Assembly: GCA_008015835.1 (NCBI GenBank)
Contig: SSGH01000011.1
Coordinates: 1 to 64,000 of the forward strand
Length of the DNA: 64,000 nt
Reading direction: 5' to 3'
From: Lysobacter sp.
GTDB taxonomy: Bacteria > Pseudomonadota > Gammaproteobacteria > Xanthomonadales > Xanthomonadaceae
The notes beneath the pieces are model-generated. The model was not told the origin of the DNA. It worked only from the letters and a program-made list of their open reading frames with translations, and did no database searches. Positions 1 through 9,335 of this stretch are shown here, in pieces. The first letter of the stretch is position 1; each line of letters starts with the position of its first letter. A program made the translations under genes and the position numbers.

Positions 1-256
1 CGGCTTGCGACAGGAGTTCATCACGCCGCATTGTCCGCAGCAGAACGGCATGGTCGAACGTGTGATCCGGACGTTAAAGGAGCAGTGCGCGCACCGACAC
101 CGGTTCGAAACTCTGCAACACGCCAGCCGGGTCGTCGCCGACTGGGTCCAGTTCTACAACCACCGGCGTCCACATCAGGCGTTGGGCATGAAGACACCCG
201 CTGAGGTTTATGCTTTAGCGGCCTGACCTGTGCAGAAACTGCTGGGTCATTACATG
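1..256 (+). mobile_element. Right part of an IS3-family insertion sequence (left part outside window)
   Basis: The element enters from before base 1 and contains the 3' end of an IS3/IS150-type transposase. The sequence after the stop codon (about 226-256) probably holds the right terminal inverted repeat, but its exact end cannot be fixed because the left end is not in the window. It abuts the AT-rich STAND gene at 334, which suggests an accessory-region boundary. Confidence 0.6.
2..226 (+). CDS. IS3-family transposase, C-terminal part (partial at window start)
   Basis: The reading frame is open from base 2 to the TGA at 224-226 and encodes the last 74 or so residues of a DDE (rve) integrase core. 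The segment PQQNGMVERVIRTLKEQ carries the NG..E signature in which the Glu is the third acidic catalytic residue of IS3-type transposases, followed by the usual FYNHRRPHQAL motif and a TPAEVY tail. The upstream DD part and the OrfA helix-turn-helix lie outside the window, so whether the element is intact is unknown. Confidence 0.88.
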   Translation, partial: GLRQEFITPHCPQQNGMVERVIRTLKEQCAHRHRFETLQHASRVVADWVQFYNHRRPHQALGMKTPAEVYALAA

Positions 257-333
257 ATTGCCCGCTCGAGTCTTTTGTCAACGGTTAAATCGATCTTGGG
301 CGGGGAAAAAGACGGCGACGATATGCGACCAAA

Positions 334-3300
334 TTAATTTGGTCGAACTTGTTGCTTGTATGAAAAGTGGTCTCTATTTTGGATATTTTTTTTGTATCCG
401 ATGCTAATTAGCCAGTCGATCTCCTTTTTTACATCATTGCTCCGTCCAAGTAATTCGTGAGCGTCGATCCATATACTTGCTGCCTTTGGGTTCGAGATTG
501 TTTCTTGGTTCTGGCTAAGCAAATTCAATGCTCTTTGCCATGCCAGATTGGCGTCGTCAACGTTTTGAGATAAAGACAAATATAGGCCCTCGTCAACCAG
601 AATTTCAGCTAGAGAGATTGCGCAGTTTTGATCATTTTTTGCTTTTTTGCACTGCTCCTCTAGCATATCAATTGCGGAGCGCATATCGGCTCGAATTTTT
701 TCAGATGCGCCACTCGATTGCGCATGACGGAATAAAATCACTGCGCGCGCGCGATGCCACTCGCTAGGCGAGCTATCGGTGATGCCAAGCTTTTCAATTT
801 GCCTCATCGCATCGGAATAGTGATTGGTGTAAACATTTGCGTCCATATGCTTTCTAGCTATATCGCCGGCGCGCAAATGCGCTATTGCCCTGTCGCGAAT
901 CCATTCTTTATTTTTCTCTTCAATCTCTGTTATTTCTTTGAAAATTCTGATGCTTTCATCGATTTGAGTGGCAGCTTCTTCGTGTTCTCCTCGTGCTTCC
1001 GCGAGCATGGCGCTTCTAACAAGCGCATTCGCCAGCCAGCGTTTCCACGAATTTGCATCAGCTCTGCTATGAACTAGTTTTCGTGCCTCCGCTATCTGAA
1101 ACGCATGGCCAATAGACGCATCTTCTAGTTTTCCGATTTCCTCTTGACTTGAGGTAATCCATGACATCGTGTCAAGAAGGTCTTTGCGATATTTGTCGTT
1201 ATCAGAATCTAATTTTATAGCTTCTAACTTAAATTTAATTGATTTTTGATTAAGAGTGATCGCCGTTTCGTGATTGCCGCGGTCCCCTTCGATTACTCCA
1301 AGGTTTGTATATGCGTAAGAAGTTTCCATCTTCCACTGAGGGTTATTTTTATCCATATTCATCAGCTCGTTGCTGATAGAAAAATATTTTTTCCAGTAAT
1401 CTTCAGCCTTGTTTATTTGTCCCCGTGATCTGTAGTAATTGCCGAGCCAGTAAGCGGTTTGACCGGCTTCGTTTATAGCCTTTGCAGAGTATGGGTCTTG
1501 CTGCTTCGCCATTGTTGCTGCTTTATCTGCGGCCACGAAGGCTTTTAATGCATCCTCATGACGGCCACTGGAATCATTTATCTTGGCAAGAATCACTAAT
1601 GCGCGCGATCGCTGGATCAGTTCGTCAATGCTTAGATCTTCAATTGAATCTTCGCCAATAATCTTTAAGGTTTCTTGTGTTATTTGATTTAAAATATCGC
1701 TATTTCCGGTCGGTTCTAAATCGCCTACTAGCTTGACCATCATGAAATCGACGAGCCCCAAAGTTTCTTTGCGCCGCTCTTGAGCGACATTTCTAGCTTG
1801 CATCGCGAATATCGATAGAGTCACTGAAATAATTGAAGATAACGCGAGGGCGATAATCGCACCAAGTCGCAATCTTCGACGAATCGTGGCGTTCTTCGAA
1901 GAGGCTGCGAGAAAATCGATTTCTCTCAAACTCATCTCCACTGGAAAGAATTTCGCCACTTCGCTAGCTTCAATCAACGGGCTGCCTGAGTTGATTAGGT
2001 GATCCTTCTGGCGGCCGTTATTATTCCAACGGTTTGCGGCAATCTTTAACTCAGTGCGTGCTTTTAATAAACGTAGATTTTTCTCGCTCCAGGAAGATGC
2101 TTTTGGCCACCTGCGTAATAGGGCTTCATGTGTCACTCCAAAGAGCGGATGATGATGATCGTCCTGTTCACTAGCGAACAAGCGTGCATCGATAAATGCT
2201 TTGACAAGAATTTGGCCCGCTGGGCCTAATGAATCGAGAGGTGATTTTTTGCCGGTAACGATCCCTGTTTCTTGAACTTCAGCCAATAACGACAAGACAT
2301 CATCTAGACTGGCCTGGACTTCCGATGGTAGCGAAGCGAACACCTCCTCGGCGCGATGCGCGATGCCGCCTTCCAGGCCGCCCATTTCGAGATAAGCGGC
2401 GAAAGTGAGAAGGTTATTCTCCTGATCGCGGTTTTCGTACAGTCGCCTGAGCGTGTGCTGGAGCAGCGGCAGTACATCGGGTTTGCCACGTGCGTCTTCG
2501 CAAAGCCGATAATCCAAATAGTCGCCGGTTTCGGGGTCTTGCTCAAAATCGAGGCCCGCGCATTCTGCAGGAGCGCTGATCATTTCAGCGATCTCGCGCG
2601 GGCTCGGGCGCATGACATCGATATGACCTTGACTGCCCTTCAGTTCCATCAATTCGGGCAGCGCGTCCTGCAGCTTCTGATAGAAGTCGCCGCGTACTAC
2701 CATCACGGTCAGCGTGCGTTCGCAATCGCAAAGCGCTGTCAACGCTCGCGAAAAATACTCGTTCGCTTGAGTGTCGGTTGGCGTCGCATCGACCAGCTTT
2801 TCGCCGTGGTCAATGACTAGGAGCAGGTGCGCGGCCGGGTGATCGGCAGCTTTCCGATCACAGTGTTGCCGGAATGCTTCGCGGATGATTTGCTCGAATG
2901 ATTCCGGCGTTTCGATCAATAGGCTCTTTAGGTCTTCGGTCGACTGTGGCGGGAAGACGGGGTGGTCGCCTAGCGTCCACGTCGCCAAAGCAACAGCTAA
3001 TGCGCCGAGCGGGTCGCCGGAATAGGAGGCCAAATCGCATCGCGCTACGGACAGGGCGTACAGGTCTTCTCGCGAGCTCGGCTGCCTTAGCCTTGGGATA
3101 ACGCCCGCATGCAGCAGCGAGGTCTTACCGCTGCCGCTAGCGCCGTGCAGCAGCACAAAGCGGCTGCCGTCTTCCAACTGCGTGCGCATCGCCCGCAGCA
3201 CTTTCTCCCGCATCCGCTCGCGGCCAAAAAAGACATCGGCATGTGATTCGTCGAACGAGGCGAGGCCGACGTACGGGCTCCCGTTGAACCAACTGCGTTC

Positions 3301-3669
3301 CCGCTTCCGAAGGCTACGGTAATCTTTTTCGAAAATAGGGCGCTGGATGAGGCGGTAACCGCCGCTTCGAATAGTCTTGATATAGCGTGGGTTTGTCGCA
3401 TCGTCGCCGAGCTTTTTTCGTAGTTCAGTGAATGCTTTGTTGATGGGGTTATCGTCGAGCTGCGTATTCTTCCAGACTTTCTCGAGCAAAAGATCGCGAT
3501 TAACAGGATCGGGATATTTCTCCGCGAGGTAGACCAAGAGGCTCATGGTCAATTCTGCGAAATGTATTTCCGTGCCTTCCTTGATGATCATGCAGCGATC
3601 GGGCTGTACCGCGATGTCGCCGATTCGAAACCGCGAGCGCTTCGCCAAGTCGTCCGAGCGTTTCGACAT
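334..3669 (-). CDS. Winged-helix / STAND ATPase / TPR membrane protein
   Basis: A 1111-residue predicted signal-responsive regulator, probably held at the inner membrane. Residues about 13-110 form an OmpR/CadC-type winged helix (RYIKTIRSGGYRL at its end). Residues about 130-520 are an nSTAND-type P-loop ATPase with Walker A GASGSGKT (176-183) and Walker B-like LLLVIDHGEK (282-291). One membrane helix lies at about 601-623, and the rest (about 650-1085) is alpha-helical TPR-like repeats. The ORF is open for 80 more codons, but ATG at 3669 is preferred because GAGGTAGGGG precedes it and the winged helix begins just after. By family logic the TPR part would be the sensor and the winged helix the output. 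The 3' half is much more AT-rich than the 5' half, and an IS remnant sits downstream, so recent transfer is likely. Ligand and target are unknown. Confidence 0.85.
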   Translation of the reverse strand: MSKRSDDLAKRSRFRIGDIAVQPDRCMIIKEGTEIHFAELTMSLLVYLAEKYPDPVNRDLLLEKVWKNTQLDDNPINKAFTELRKKLGDDATNPRYIKTIRSGGYRLIQRPIFEKDYRSLRKRERSWFNGSPYVGLASFDESHADVFFGRERMREKVLRAMRTQLEDGSRFVLLHGASGSGKTSLLHAGVIPRLRQPSSREDLYALSVARCDLASYSGDPLGALAVALATWTLGDHPVFPPQSTEDLKSLLIETPESFEQIIREAFRQHCDRKAADHPAAHLLLVIDHGEKLVDATPTDTQANEYFSRALTALCDCERTLTVMVVRGDFYQKLQDALPELMELKGSQGHIDVMRPSPREIAEMISAPAECAGLDFEQDPETGDYLDYRLCEDARGKPDVLPLLQHTLRRLYENRDQENNLLTFAAYLEMGGLEGGIAHRAEEVFASLPSEVQASLDDVLSLLAEVQETGIVTGKKSPLDSLGPAGQILVKAFIDARLFASEQDDHHHPLFGVTHEALLRRWPKASSWSEKNLRLLKARTELKIAANRWNNNGRQKDHLINSGSPLIEASEVAKFFPVEMSLREIDFLAASSKNATIRRRLRLGAIIALALSSIISVTLSIFAMQARNVAQERRKETLGLVDFMMVKLVGDLEPTGNSDILNQITQETLKIIGEDSIEDLSIDELIQRSRALVILAKINDSSGRHEDALKAFVAADKAATMAKQQDPYSAKAINEAGQTAYWLGNYYRSRGQINKAEDYWKKYFSISNELMNMDKNNPQWKMETSYAYTNLGVIEGDRGNHETAITLNQKSIKFKLEAIKLDSDNDKYRKDLLDTMSWITSSQEEIGKLEDASIGHAFQIAEARKLVHSRADANSWKRWLANALVRSAMLAEARGEHEEAATQIDESIRIFKEITEIEEKNKEWIRDRAIAHLRAGDIARKHMDANVYTNHYSDAMRQIEKLGITDSSPSEWHRARAVILFRHAQSSGASEKIRADMRSAIDMLEEQCKKAKNDQNCAISLAEILVDEGLYLSLSQNVDDANLAWQRALNLLSQNQETISNPKAASIWIDAHELLGRSNDVKKEIDWLISIGYKKNIQNRDHFSYKQQVRPN

Positions 3670-4001
3670 AGCCCCTACCTCGCCTCGCCAAGAGCGTCGA
3701 TGTTCCGCGCGCGACGCAAACGATACCGTCGAGATACCGTTGATGCGTCTAAAAGAGTGTCCGCCCGATGCGGCGGCGTGGTCGATCCTTGGTGCGCGGT
3801 CGTGCCGACTTCCATGCGTCGCTCCCCTGCGCGAGCGCGCGGGGCGCTCGGTGACCTTGTGGTGCGCGAGGGTTCGCTTCGCGCGCTTTTTTTGTCGCGC
3901 GAATCGCAATCGATGTCAAGGGTGACGCATGGCCTATCGCCCCGCGCCGGGTGGTTGTCCGGTGCGGGGCGATCAGGGCGATGGCTTATGCCGATCGGGA
4001 A
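3670..4001. other. Intergenic region upstream of the STAND gene
   Basis: A 332-bp gap between two leftward genes. It holds the STAND gene's ribosome-binding site (GAGGTAGGGG just above 3669), presumably its promoter (no convincing -35/-10 pair found), and the hairpin listed separately at 3936-3973. Open frames in it look like chance GC-rich frames. Confidence 0.5.
3936..3973 (-). terminator. Hairpin downstream of the M2 peptidase gene
   Basis: Perfect 10-bp arms ATCGCCCCGC / GCGGGGCGAT with a further CCGG/CCGG inner pairing, starting 29 bp beyond the peptidase stop codon. There is no T-tract, so termination is inferred only from position. Confidence 0.4.
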
Positions 4002-5987
4002 TTACGGTTTCGTCGACGCGGCGGGCGCAGACGGCGCTTGCCAGCCGCAGGTTCGGCCCGCGTTTTGTTCTTTCAGCCACGTTTGCAGCGGGGCGAAGTA
4101 TTCGAGCACGGCGGAGCCGTCCATTTTTTCGCCGCCGGTCAGTTCCTTCATCGTTTTCTGCCAGGGTTGGCTAGCGCCTTTGCCGAGCATCGCCCAGTAG
4201 CGTTTACCGGCTTCGGGGTTGTTGTAGAAGCTGCATTCGTACAGCGGGCCTTTGTGGCCGGCGGCATCGCACAGCGATTTGTAGAACTGGAACTGCAGGA
4301 TGTGCGAGAGGAAGTAGCGCGTGTACGGCGTGTTGCCGGGGACGTGATACTTCGCGCCCGGGTCGAAGAAGTCTTCGCCGCGCGCGCTCACCGGGGCGAC
4401 GCCCTGGTATTTCGCCTTCAGTTCCCACCAGGCTTTGTTGTAGTTCTCGGGTTTGATCGAACCGTCGAACACGCCCCAGCGCCAGCGGTCGATCATCAGG
4501 CCGAACGGCATGAACGAGACTTTCGCCAGCGCCATGCGCATTTGCGCGTTGATCAGAGCTTCGTTGCTTTGCTGTTGGTCGCCGACCAAGCCGATCGATT
4601 GCAGGTATTTCGGGGTCATCGACAGCACGATGGTGTCGCCGATCGCCTCGTGGAAGCCGTCGTGCGCGCCGGCTTGGAACAGCGGCGGCTTGTCGTTGTA
4701 GGCGAGGTAGTAATAGACGTGGCCGAGTTCGTGATAGATCGTGGTGAACTCTTCCTCGTTCGGCTTGATGCACATCTTGGTGCGCACGTCGGGCGATTTG
4801 CCGTCGGCGCCGCCCATGTTCATATCCCAAGCGCTGGCATGGCAGACCACGTCGCGGTCGCGCGGCTGCAGGAATTGAGTCTTGGTCCAGTAGCTTTCGG
4901 GCAGTTTCGGCATGCCGAGCGAGACGTAGAACTCCTCGGCGCGCTTGGTCATTTCCTTCGCCGTTTCCAACTGCGCCGCGCGGTCGGCATCGACCAACGC
5001 TGCGCTGTTCGCGGCGGCGCCGGCTTTCGCGATCGCTTGCACGCGATAGAACTCGTAGCGCTTCTGCCATGCGCCGGTGATGTCGAGACTGCCCGCGCCT
5101 TTGTAGGGTTCGAGCACGTCCCACAAATTACCCCAATCCTGCTGCCACATATTGCCCATCAGATGCGCCGGCAGCATGCCGCCGCCCACCGCCCCCTTGT
5201 CGGCGCCGTATTTCGCCTGCAGTTTGCCGCGAGCGTAGCAGTGCAATTGTTCGTACAGCGGTTTGACTTGTCCCCAAAGGCGATCGGTTTCGGCGGCGAT
5301 TTCGGCCGGGCTCATGTCGTAGCCGGAGCGCCACATCTCGCCGGCGTTGGCGAAGCCCATGTCGCGCGCGCCTTCGTTCACCAATTCGACGAAGCGCGTG
5401 TAGTCCTTGCGCATCGGCTGGGAGATGGTGTGCCAGCCTTGCCATGCTTCGAGCTGCGCGTCGTAGTCGCGATTGGTCGCCAACACATCGCTGAGTTCGC
5501 CGAGATCGCGACAGGTCTTCGCGTCGCCTTCGCCGACGCAGTATTTCCCGGCGCCGTAATCGCCTTCCATCTTGGTCGCGATCTTGGTGAGTTCTTCGAT
5601 CTTCTTCGGATCCTTCGGCGGAGGCATCGCGCTCGCCAGCTTCATCAGCAGAATCGCGCGCTCGCTGTCCTTGGACATCGGTTTGCCTTTATAGCGCGCG
5701 GATTCTTCGATCCAACGATTCAGTTGCGCCAGATAGCGTTCGTTCGCTTTCGCGGCGACGGTTTGGCTGTCGTCGTTGATGTAGGTGGACGAAATCCACT
5801 GCGCGGCGGTGATGTCCGGATACATCGCTTTGTATTCGGCGTTGACGCGGGCGACGAACGCGTCGGCATCGGCGTCGGCGGGAGCGCCGCCGGCCGCGGC
5901 GGGCGCGTCGGTTTCGCGTTTGCAGCCGGCGAGGGTCACGAGGCTCGCACCGACGGCGAGGGCGAGAAGGGCGATGCGTGGTGTCAC
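4002..5987 (-). CDS. M2 family metallopeptidase (bacterial ACE-like peptidyl-dipeptidase), lipoprotein
   Basis: A 661-residue zinc peptidase of the angiotensin-converting-enzyme family (M2), expected to remove C-terminal dipeptides from peptides in the periplasm. HELGH at 419-423 supplies two zinc ligands and the catalytic Glu; the downstream HEAIGD (Glu447) supplies the third ligand, as in ACE and its Xanthomonas homologue. The N terminus is a lipoprotein signal with lipobox LAGC (Cys22), so it is probably membrane-anchored. Length fits a single ACE catalytic domain. It lies 85 bp beyond the GST-like gene in the same direction. Substrate is unknown. Confidence 0.95.
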   Translation of the reverse strand: MTPRIALLALAVGASLVTLAGCKRETDAPAAAGGAPADADADAFVARVNAEYKAMYPDITAAQWISSTYINDDSQTVAAKANERYLAQLNRWIEESARYKGKPMSKDSERAILLMKLASAMPPPKDPKKIEELTKIATKMEGDYGAGKYCVGEGDAKTCRDLGELSDVLATNRDYDAQLEAWQGWHTISQPMRKDYTRFVELVNEGARDMGFANAGEMWRSGYDMSPAEIAAETDRLWGQVKPLYEQLHCYARGKLQAKYGADKGAVGGGMLPAHLMGNMWQQDWGNLWDVLEPYKGAGSLDITGAWQKRYEFYRVQAIAKAGAAANSAALVDADRAAQLETAKEMTKRAEEFYVSLGMPKLPESYWTKTQFLQPRDRDVVCHASAWDMNMGGADGKSPDVRTKMCIKPNEEEFTTIYHELGHVYYYLAYNDKPPLFQAGAHDGFHEAIGDTIVLSMTPKYLQSIGLVGDQQQSNEALINAQMRMALAKVSFMPFGLMIDRWRWGVFDGSIKPENYNKAWWELKAKYQGVAPVSARGEDFFDPGAKYHVPGNTPYTRYFLSHILQFQFYKSLCDAAGHKGPLYECSFYNNPEAGKRYWAMLGKGASQPWQKTMKELTGGEKMDGSAVLEYFAPLQTWLKEQNAGRTCGWQAPSAPAASTKP

Positions 5988-6072
5988 GGGAAGTCTCCGG
6001 GCCGGTGGGCGTCAGTGCGGCAGGCTAGTCCCGCCACGGGGGCGGCGCAAGGGCGCAGGAACGCGCGAGCGC

Positions 6073-6771
6073 TCAGGTGTGCAATCGGTCGATCACCGAG
6101 TAGCCGGAGGCGTCCCAGCTGTCGGGCAGGCTGTCCGCCTCCCAAGCCAGGAAATCCGGGTCGGCCAGCAAGGTGTCGCGATACTCGGCGACGACGTCCG
6201 AACACGGCACGGCGTAGGTGCGCAGGCGGGCGGCGACGGGCGCGTAGAACGCGTCGGCGATGCTGCGCCGCCCGAACAGGTACGGGCCGAGGTGCGCATG
6301 GCGTTCGCGCAGCCCGCGCCAGAGTTCGTCGATGCGCGCGAGTCCGCGGCGCGTGTCTTCCGGCCAATCGGGTTGCGCGGGCATGCGGCGATGGATGTTC
6401 ATCGACAAATCGCGGCGCACGGCGGCGAAACCGGCGTGCATTTCGCACGTGGCGGAGCGGGCTTGCGCGCGCAGGGTCGGATCTTCTGGCCACAACACGC
6501 CGGGCGCGGCCCGTTCCGCCGCCCATTCGGCGATGGCGAGGCTGTCCCAAATCGGTACGCCGTCGCTCACCAGCGCCGGCAGCGTGCCGTTCGGGGCCAC
6601 GGTTTTCACTTCGGCGATCGCTTGTTTGCCGTAACCCGGTTGATCTAAGCGGATCAGGCGCTCTTCGAACGGAATGCCGCCCCAGCGCAACACCAGCCAG
6701 GGTCGCAGCGACCATGAGGAATAATTTTTGTTGCCGATGTACAGCACGTTCGTATGCGGCATGTTCGTCAC
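6073..6771 (-). CDS. Glutathione S-transferase family protein
   Basis: A 232-residue soluble protein with a thioredoxin-fold N-terminal domain (residues about 7-88) and an all-helical C-terminal domain. The NYSSWSLRPW motif at 16-25 provides the Ser expected to contact glutathione; NGTLPAL (61-67) holds the cis-proline and DSLAIAEW (76-83) the gamma-glutamyl-binding segment. It resembles the YfcF/maleylacetoacetate-isomerase-like group, but the substrate cannot be named. It lies 54 bp beyond the HExxH gene in the same direction, so may be cotranscribed with the min genes. Confidence 0.88.
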   Translation of the reverse strand: MTNMPHTNVLYIGNKNYSSWSLRPWLVLRWGGIPFEERLIRLDQPGYGKQAIAEVKTVAPNGTLPALVSDGVPIWDSLAIAEWAAERAAPGVLWPEDPTLRAQARSATCEMHAGFAAVRRDLSMNIHRRMPAQPDWPEDTRRGLARIDELWRGLRERHAHLGPYLFGRRSIADAFYAPVAARLRTYAVPCSDVVAEYRDTLLADPDFLAWEADSLPDSWDASGYSVIDRLHT

Positions 6772-6825
6772 GGCGGCGCTCGTGTGTGCGGGGTTCCAGA
6801 GTGCGCGCGACGATTCGTCGCGCGG

Positions 6826-7353
6826 CTAGATGGTTTCGGTCGGGCCGCCCGGCAAGCCGCGTAGATGCGGCAATTCGCGCAGGAATTGCGCGGCGTCTTC
6901 GGCGTCGTTTTCGAACCACGCGCGCGCGGAGCCCAAGCGGAAGGTGTAGCCCCAGGCGTCCATATCGGCGAGCGCGCGGTCGAGACCGAAACCGGGCAAG
7001 CGATCGGCCAGCAGTAACTGCAGATAGCAGGTCGCGTCCTCCTCGAAGATCGAGTCGGTCGCGTTGGTGTGAATGCGCATCCGCACTTCGGGCGGCAGCA
7101 CGATCAGATGGCAGGCTTCGTGCAGCAGCGAATGCAGCGGCGTGTCGCCGCGCGCGTAGACGACGCCGGCGATGATGCCGGCTTCGCTATCGCCCCAGAA
7201 ACTGCCGGGAATCGGCGCATTGTCTTCCACGCGCACGAAACGCAGGCCGTAGCGCGCGAGCAGAGCGACGACATCTGCTTCGCACACTTCGCGTAATCGC
7301 AGCACCGCCGGTTCTTCGGTCGCGGCGGGCGTGGCGAGCGGAACGGCGGCCAT
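6826..7353 (-). CDS. Putative zinc-dependent protease-like protein (HExxH)
   Basis: A 175-residue protein of no recognised named family. HEACH at 78-82 is a canonical HExxH zinc motif, and FEEDATC (Glu104/Glu105) 22 residues later offers an acidic third ligand, the spacing of gluzincin-type sites. An extra His74 lies just before the motif. No signal peptide is visible, so the protein is predicted cytoplasmic. It starts 22 bp after minE in the same direction and is probably the last tightly linked gene of the min transcript. Protease activity is inferred from the motif only. Confidence 0.75.
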   Translation of the reverse strand: MAAVPLATPAATEEPAVLRLREVCEADVVALLARYGLRFVRVEDNAPIPGSFWGDSEAGIIAGVVYARGDTPLHSLLHEACHLIVLPPEVRMRIHTNATDSIFEEDATCYLQLLLADRLPGFGLDRALADMDAWGYTFRLGSARAWFENDAEDAAQFLRELPHLRGLPGGPTETI

Positions 7354-7375
7354 CGTGCGAACGTCGGCGCGCCGC

Positions 7376-7636
7376 TCAGGCCGGCGGGCGACCGTCGGGC
7401 AGGGCGACGGAAATATCCAGCACGTCGTGTTCGCCGTCTTTCACCAGATCGACCTTCACGGCCTCGGCGTCCACGCTCACGTACTTGCGGATCACTTCCA
7501 ACAATTCGCGCTGCAGCAGCGGCAGGTAATCCGGCGCGCCGCGACTGCTGCGTTCCTGCGCGACGATGATGCGCAGCCGCTCTTTCGCGATCGACGCGGT
7601 GTTCTTCTTGGTTCTGAGGAAATCGAACAGAGCCAT
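7376..7636 (-). CDS. minE: Cell division topological specificity factor MinE
   Basis: An 86-residue protein, normal for MinE. It stimulates MinD ATPase and drives pole-to-pole oscillation so that the MinCD division inhibitor is lowest at midcell. The N-terminal segment [21 protein letters not shown] is the membrane-targeting and MinD-contact region, followed by [10 protein letters not shown] and the beta-rich dimerisation domain ending [11 protein letters not shown]. It begins 3 bp after the minD stop codon, giving the usual minC-minD-minE order. Confidence 0.97.
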   Translation of the reverse strand: MALFDFLRTKKNTASIAKERLRIIVAQERSSRGAPDYLPLLQRELLEVIRKYVSVDAEAVKVDLVKDGEHDVLDISVALPDGRPPA

Positions 7637-7639
7637 CGA

Positions 7640-8449
7640 TCAGCCTCCGAACAGCTTGCTGAAGAAACCCTTCTTTTCCAGTTGCGTGAAGCGCATCGGG
7701 CGGTCCTCGCCCATCAGTCGTGCGACGGCGTCGTCGTAGGCTTGGCCGGCGTTGGATTCCATATCGAGAATCACCGGCTCGCCCTTGTTCGAGGCGTTGA
7801 GCACGTCCGGCGATTCGGGAATCACGCCGACGGTCTTCAACCCCAGCACGTCTTCGACGTCCTTGATGCTGAGCATTTCGCCGGTCTCCACGCGCGCCGG
7901 GCTGTATCGCGTGAGCAGCAGGTGTTCTTTCACGCGCTCGCCGTTTTCGGCGCGGCGGGTTTTGGACGCGAGCAGACCGAGGATGCGGTCGGAGTCGCGC
8001 ACGCTGGAGACTTCCGGGTTCACCACCACCACCGCTTGGTCCGCGAAATACATCGCGAGGAACGCGCCTTTCTCGATGCCGGCGGGCGAATCGCAGATGA
8101 TGTAATCGAAGCCGTCGTCGGCCAGATCCTTGAGCACTTTCTCCACGCCTTCGCGGGTCAGCGCGTCCTTATCGCGCGTTTGCGAGGCGGCCAGCACGAA
8201 CAGCGTCTCGAAACGCTTGTCCTTGATCAGCGCTTGTTTCAGCGAGGCCTCGCCGTGGATGACGTTCACGAAGTCGTACACCACGCGGCGTTCGCAGCCC
8301 ATGATCAGGTCGAGATTGCGCAAGCCGACGTCGAAGTCGATCACCGCGACTTTTTTGCCGCGACGGGCGAATCCGCAAGCGAGGCTCGCGCTGGTCGTGG
8401 TCTTGCCCACGCCGCCTTTCCCCGATGTGACTACGATGATTTCGGCCAA
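7640..8449 (-). CDS. minD: Septum site-determining ATPase MinD
   Basis: A 269-residue ParA/MinD-type ATPase that binds the membrane in its ATP dimer form, recruits MinC and is released by MinE. The deviant Walker A GKGGVGKTT lies at residues 10-18 (signature Lys at 11), with switch regions VIDFDVGLRNLD and CDSPAGIE. The C terminus (TQLEKKGFFSKLFGG) is the amphipathic membrane-targeting helix. It lies 34 bp beyond minC and 3 bp before minE. Confidence 0.98.
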   Translation of the reverse strand: MAEIIVVTSGKGGVGKTTTSASLACGFARRGKKVAVIDFDVGLRNLDLIMGCERRVVYDFVNVIHGEASLKQALIKDKRFETLFVLAASQTRDKDALTREGVEKVLKDLADDGFDYIICDSPAGIEKGAFLAMYFADQAVVVVNPEVSSVRDSDRILGLLASKTRRAENGERVKEHLLLTRYSPARVETGEMLSIKDVEDVLGLKTVGVIPESPDVLNASNKGEPVILDMESNAGQAYDDAVARLMGEDRPMRFTQLEKKGFFSKLFGG

Positions 8450-8483
8450 TGTCGTTCTCCGAGAATGAATGCCGGGCGCGCCG

Positions 8484-9335
8484 TCAGGCCAGCGCCGCGA
8501 GGTTGAGTTGTCCGTTGTCCAGCCAGATTTGCACGGCTTTACCGCGCAGTTCGGCGGGGATTTCGTCCATCACTTTGTAGTGTCCGGCGATCGCCACCAG
8601 TTCGGCGTGGAATTCGCGGCAGAAAATACGCGCTTTTTCCTCGCCGCGCGCGCCGGCGAGGGCGCGGCCGCGCAGCGCGCCGTAGACGTGGATGCTGCCG
8701 TCGGCGATGACTTCGGCGCCGGCGCCGACGGTGGCGAGCAGGGTGAGGTCGCGGTTTTCGGCGTAGAGCTGCTGGCCCGAGCGCACTGGTGCGGCGTGGA
8801 CCAACCCGGGTTCGCCGACGTTCTTCCCAGCGGCGGCCGCGTGTTGCGGCGCGGGATCGGCGGCGGGATGCCGCGCGGCGGCCTGGGGCGAGGTGGCCTG
8901 ACTCGCAGCGGAAGCAGCGGCGACGGCGGCGTCGCCCTTCGATGCCGCGGCACGTGCGCCTACGCTTTCGCTGGCGTCCGTTTCGTATTGCGCGCGGAAT
9001 TTGGCCAGTAGCGGCAGGCCGAGCTCGATCGCCAACCGCTCGTTATCGCTGCTGCCGTAGGCCAGCGCGACCGGAATCGCACCGGCGTCGCGCAACGCGT
9101 CGAGCAGGGCGCGCGCGTCGGCGACGCTGGGCGTGCCGGGCAGGGCGCCGAAATCGACGATCACCGCCGCGCGTTCGAACAATTTGGGGGCGCGCGCGAC
9201 GCGATCGCGCATCTCCGCGCCCAGCCGCGCCGGGTCGAGGGTGCGCACGCGCAGGTTGGCGATGCCGACTTGGCCGATTTTCAGATCGCCGGCCAATTCG
9301 TAATTGGCGACGGGGGCGGACTTGCCCGCGCTCAT
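8484..9335 (-). CDS. minC: Septum site-determining protein MinC
   Basis: A 283-residue FtsZ-assembly inhibitor. Residues about 8-115 are the N-terminal FtsZ-binding domain (FERAAVIVDFGALPG). Residues about 120-170 are a long Ala/Pro-rich linker, and about 185-280 form the C-terminal beta-helical MinD-binding domain with the conserved VGAGAEVIADGSIHVYGALRG-type turn. The frame is open far upstream, but the ATG at 9335 is chosen because it overlaps the stop of the preceding acetyltransferase gene as ATGA, which implies translational coupling. The linker is longer than in E. coli (231 residues). Confidence 0.95.
   Translation of the reverse strand: MSAGKSAPVANYELAGDLKIGQVGIANLRVRTLDPARLGAEMRDRVARAPKLFERAAVIVDFGALPGTPSVADARALLDALRDAGAIPVALAYGSSDNERLAIELGLPLLAKFRAQYETDASESVGARAAASKGDAAVAAASAASQATSPQAAARHPAADPAPQHAAAAGKNVGEPGLVHAAPVRSGQQLYAENRDLTLLATVGAGAEVIADGSIHVYGALRGRALAGARGEEKARIFCREFHAELVAIAGHYKVMDEIPAELRGKAVQIWLDNGQLNLAALA

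Noticed and set aside
3951..7175. 1074-residue open frame on the plus strand
   Set aside because: It lies antisense to the M2 peptidase, GST and HExxH genes, is rich in Arg/Ala/His-Val repeats typical of antisense frames in GC-rich coding DNA, and shows no domain.
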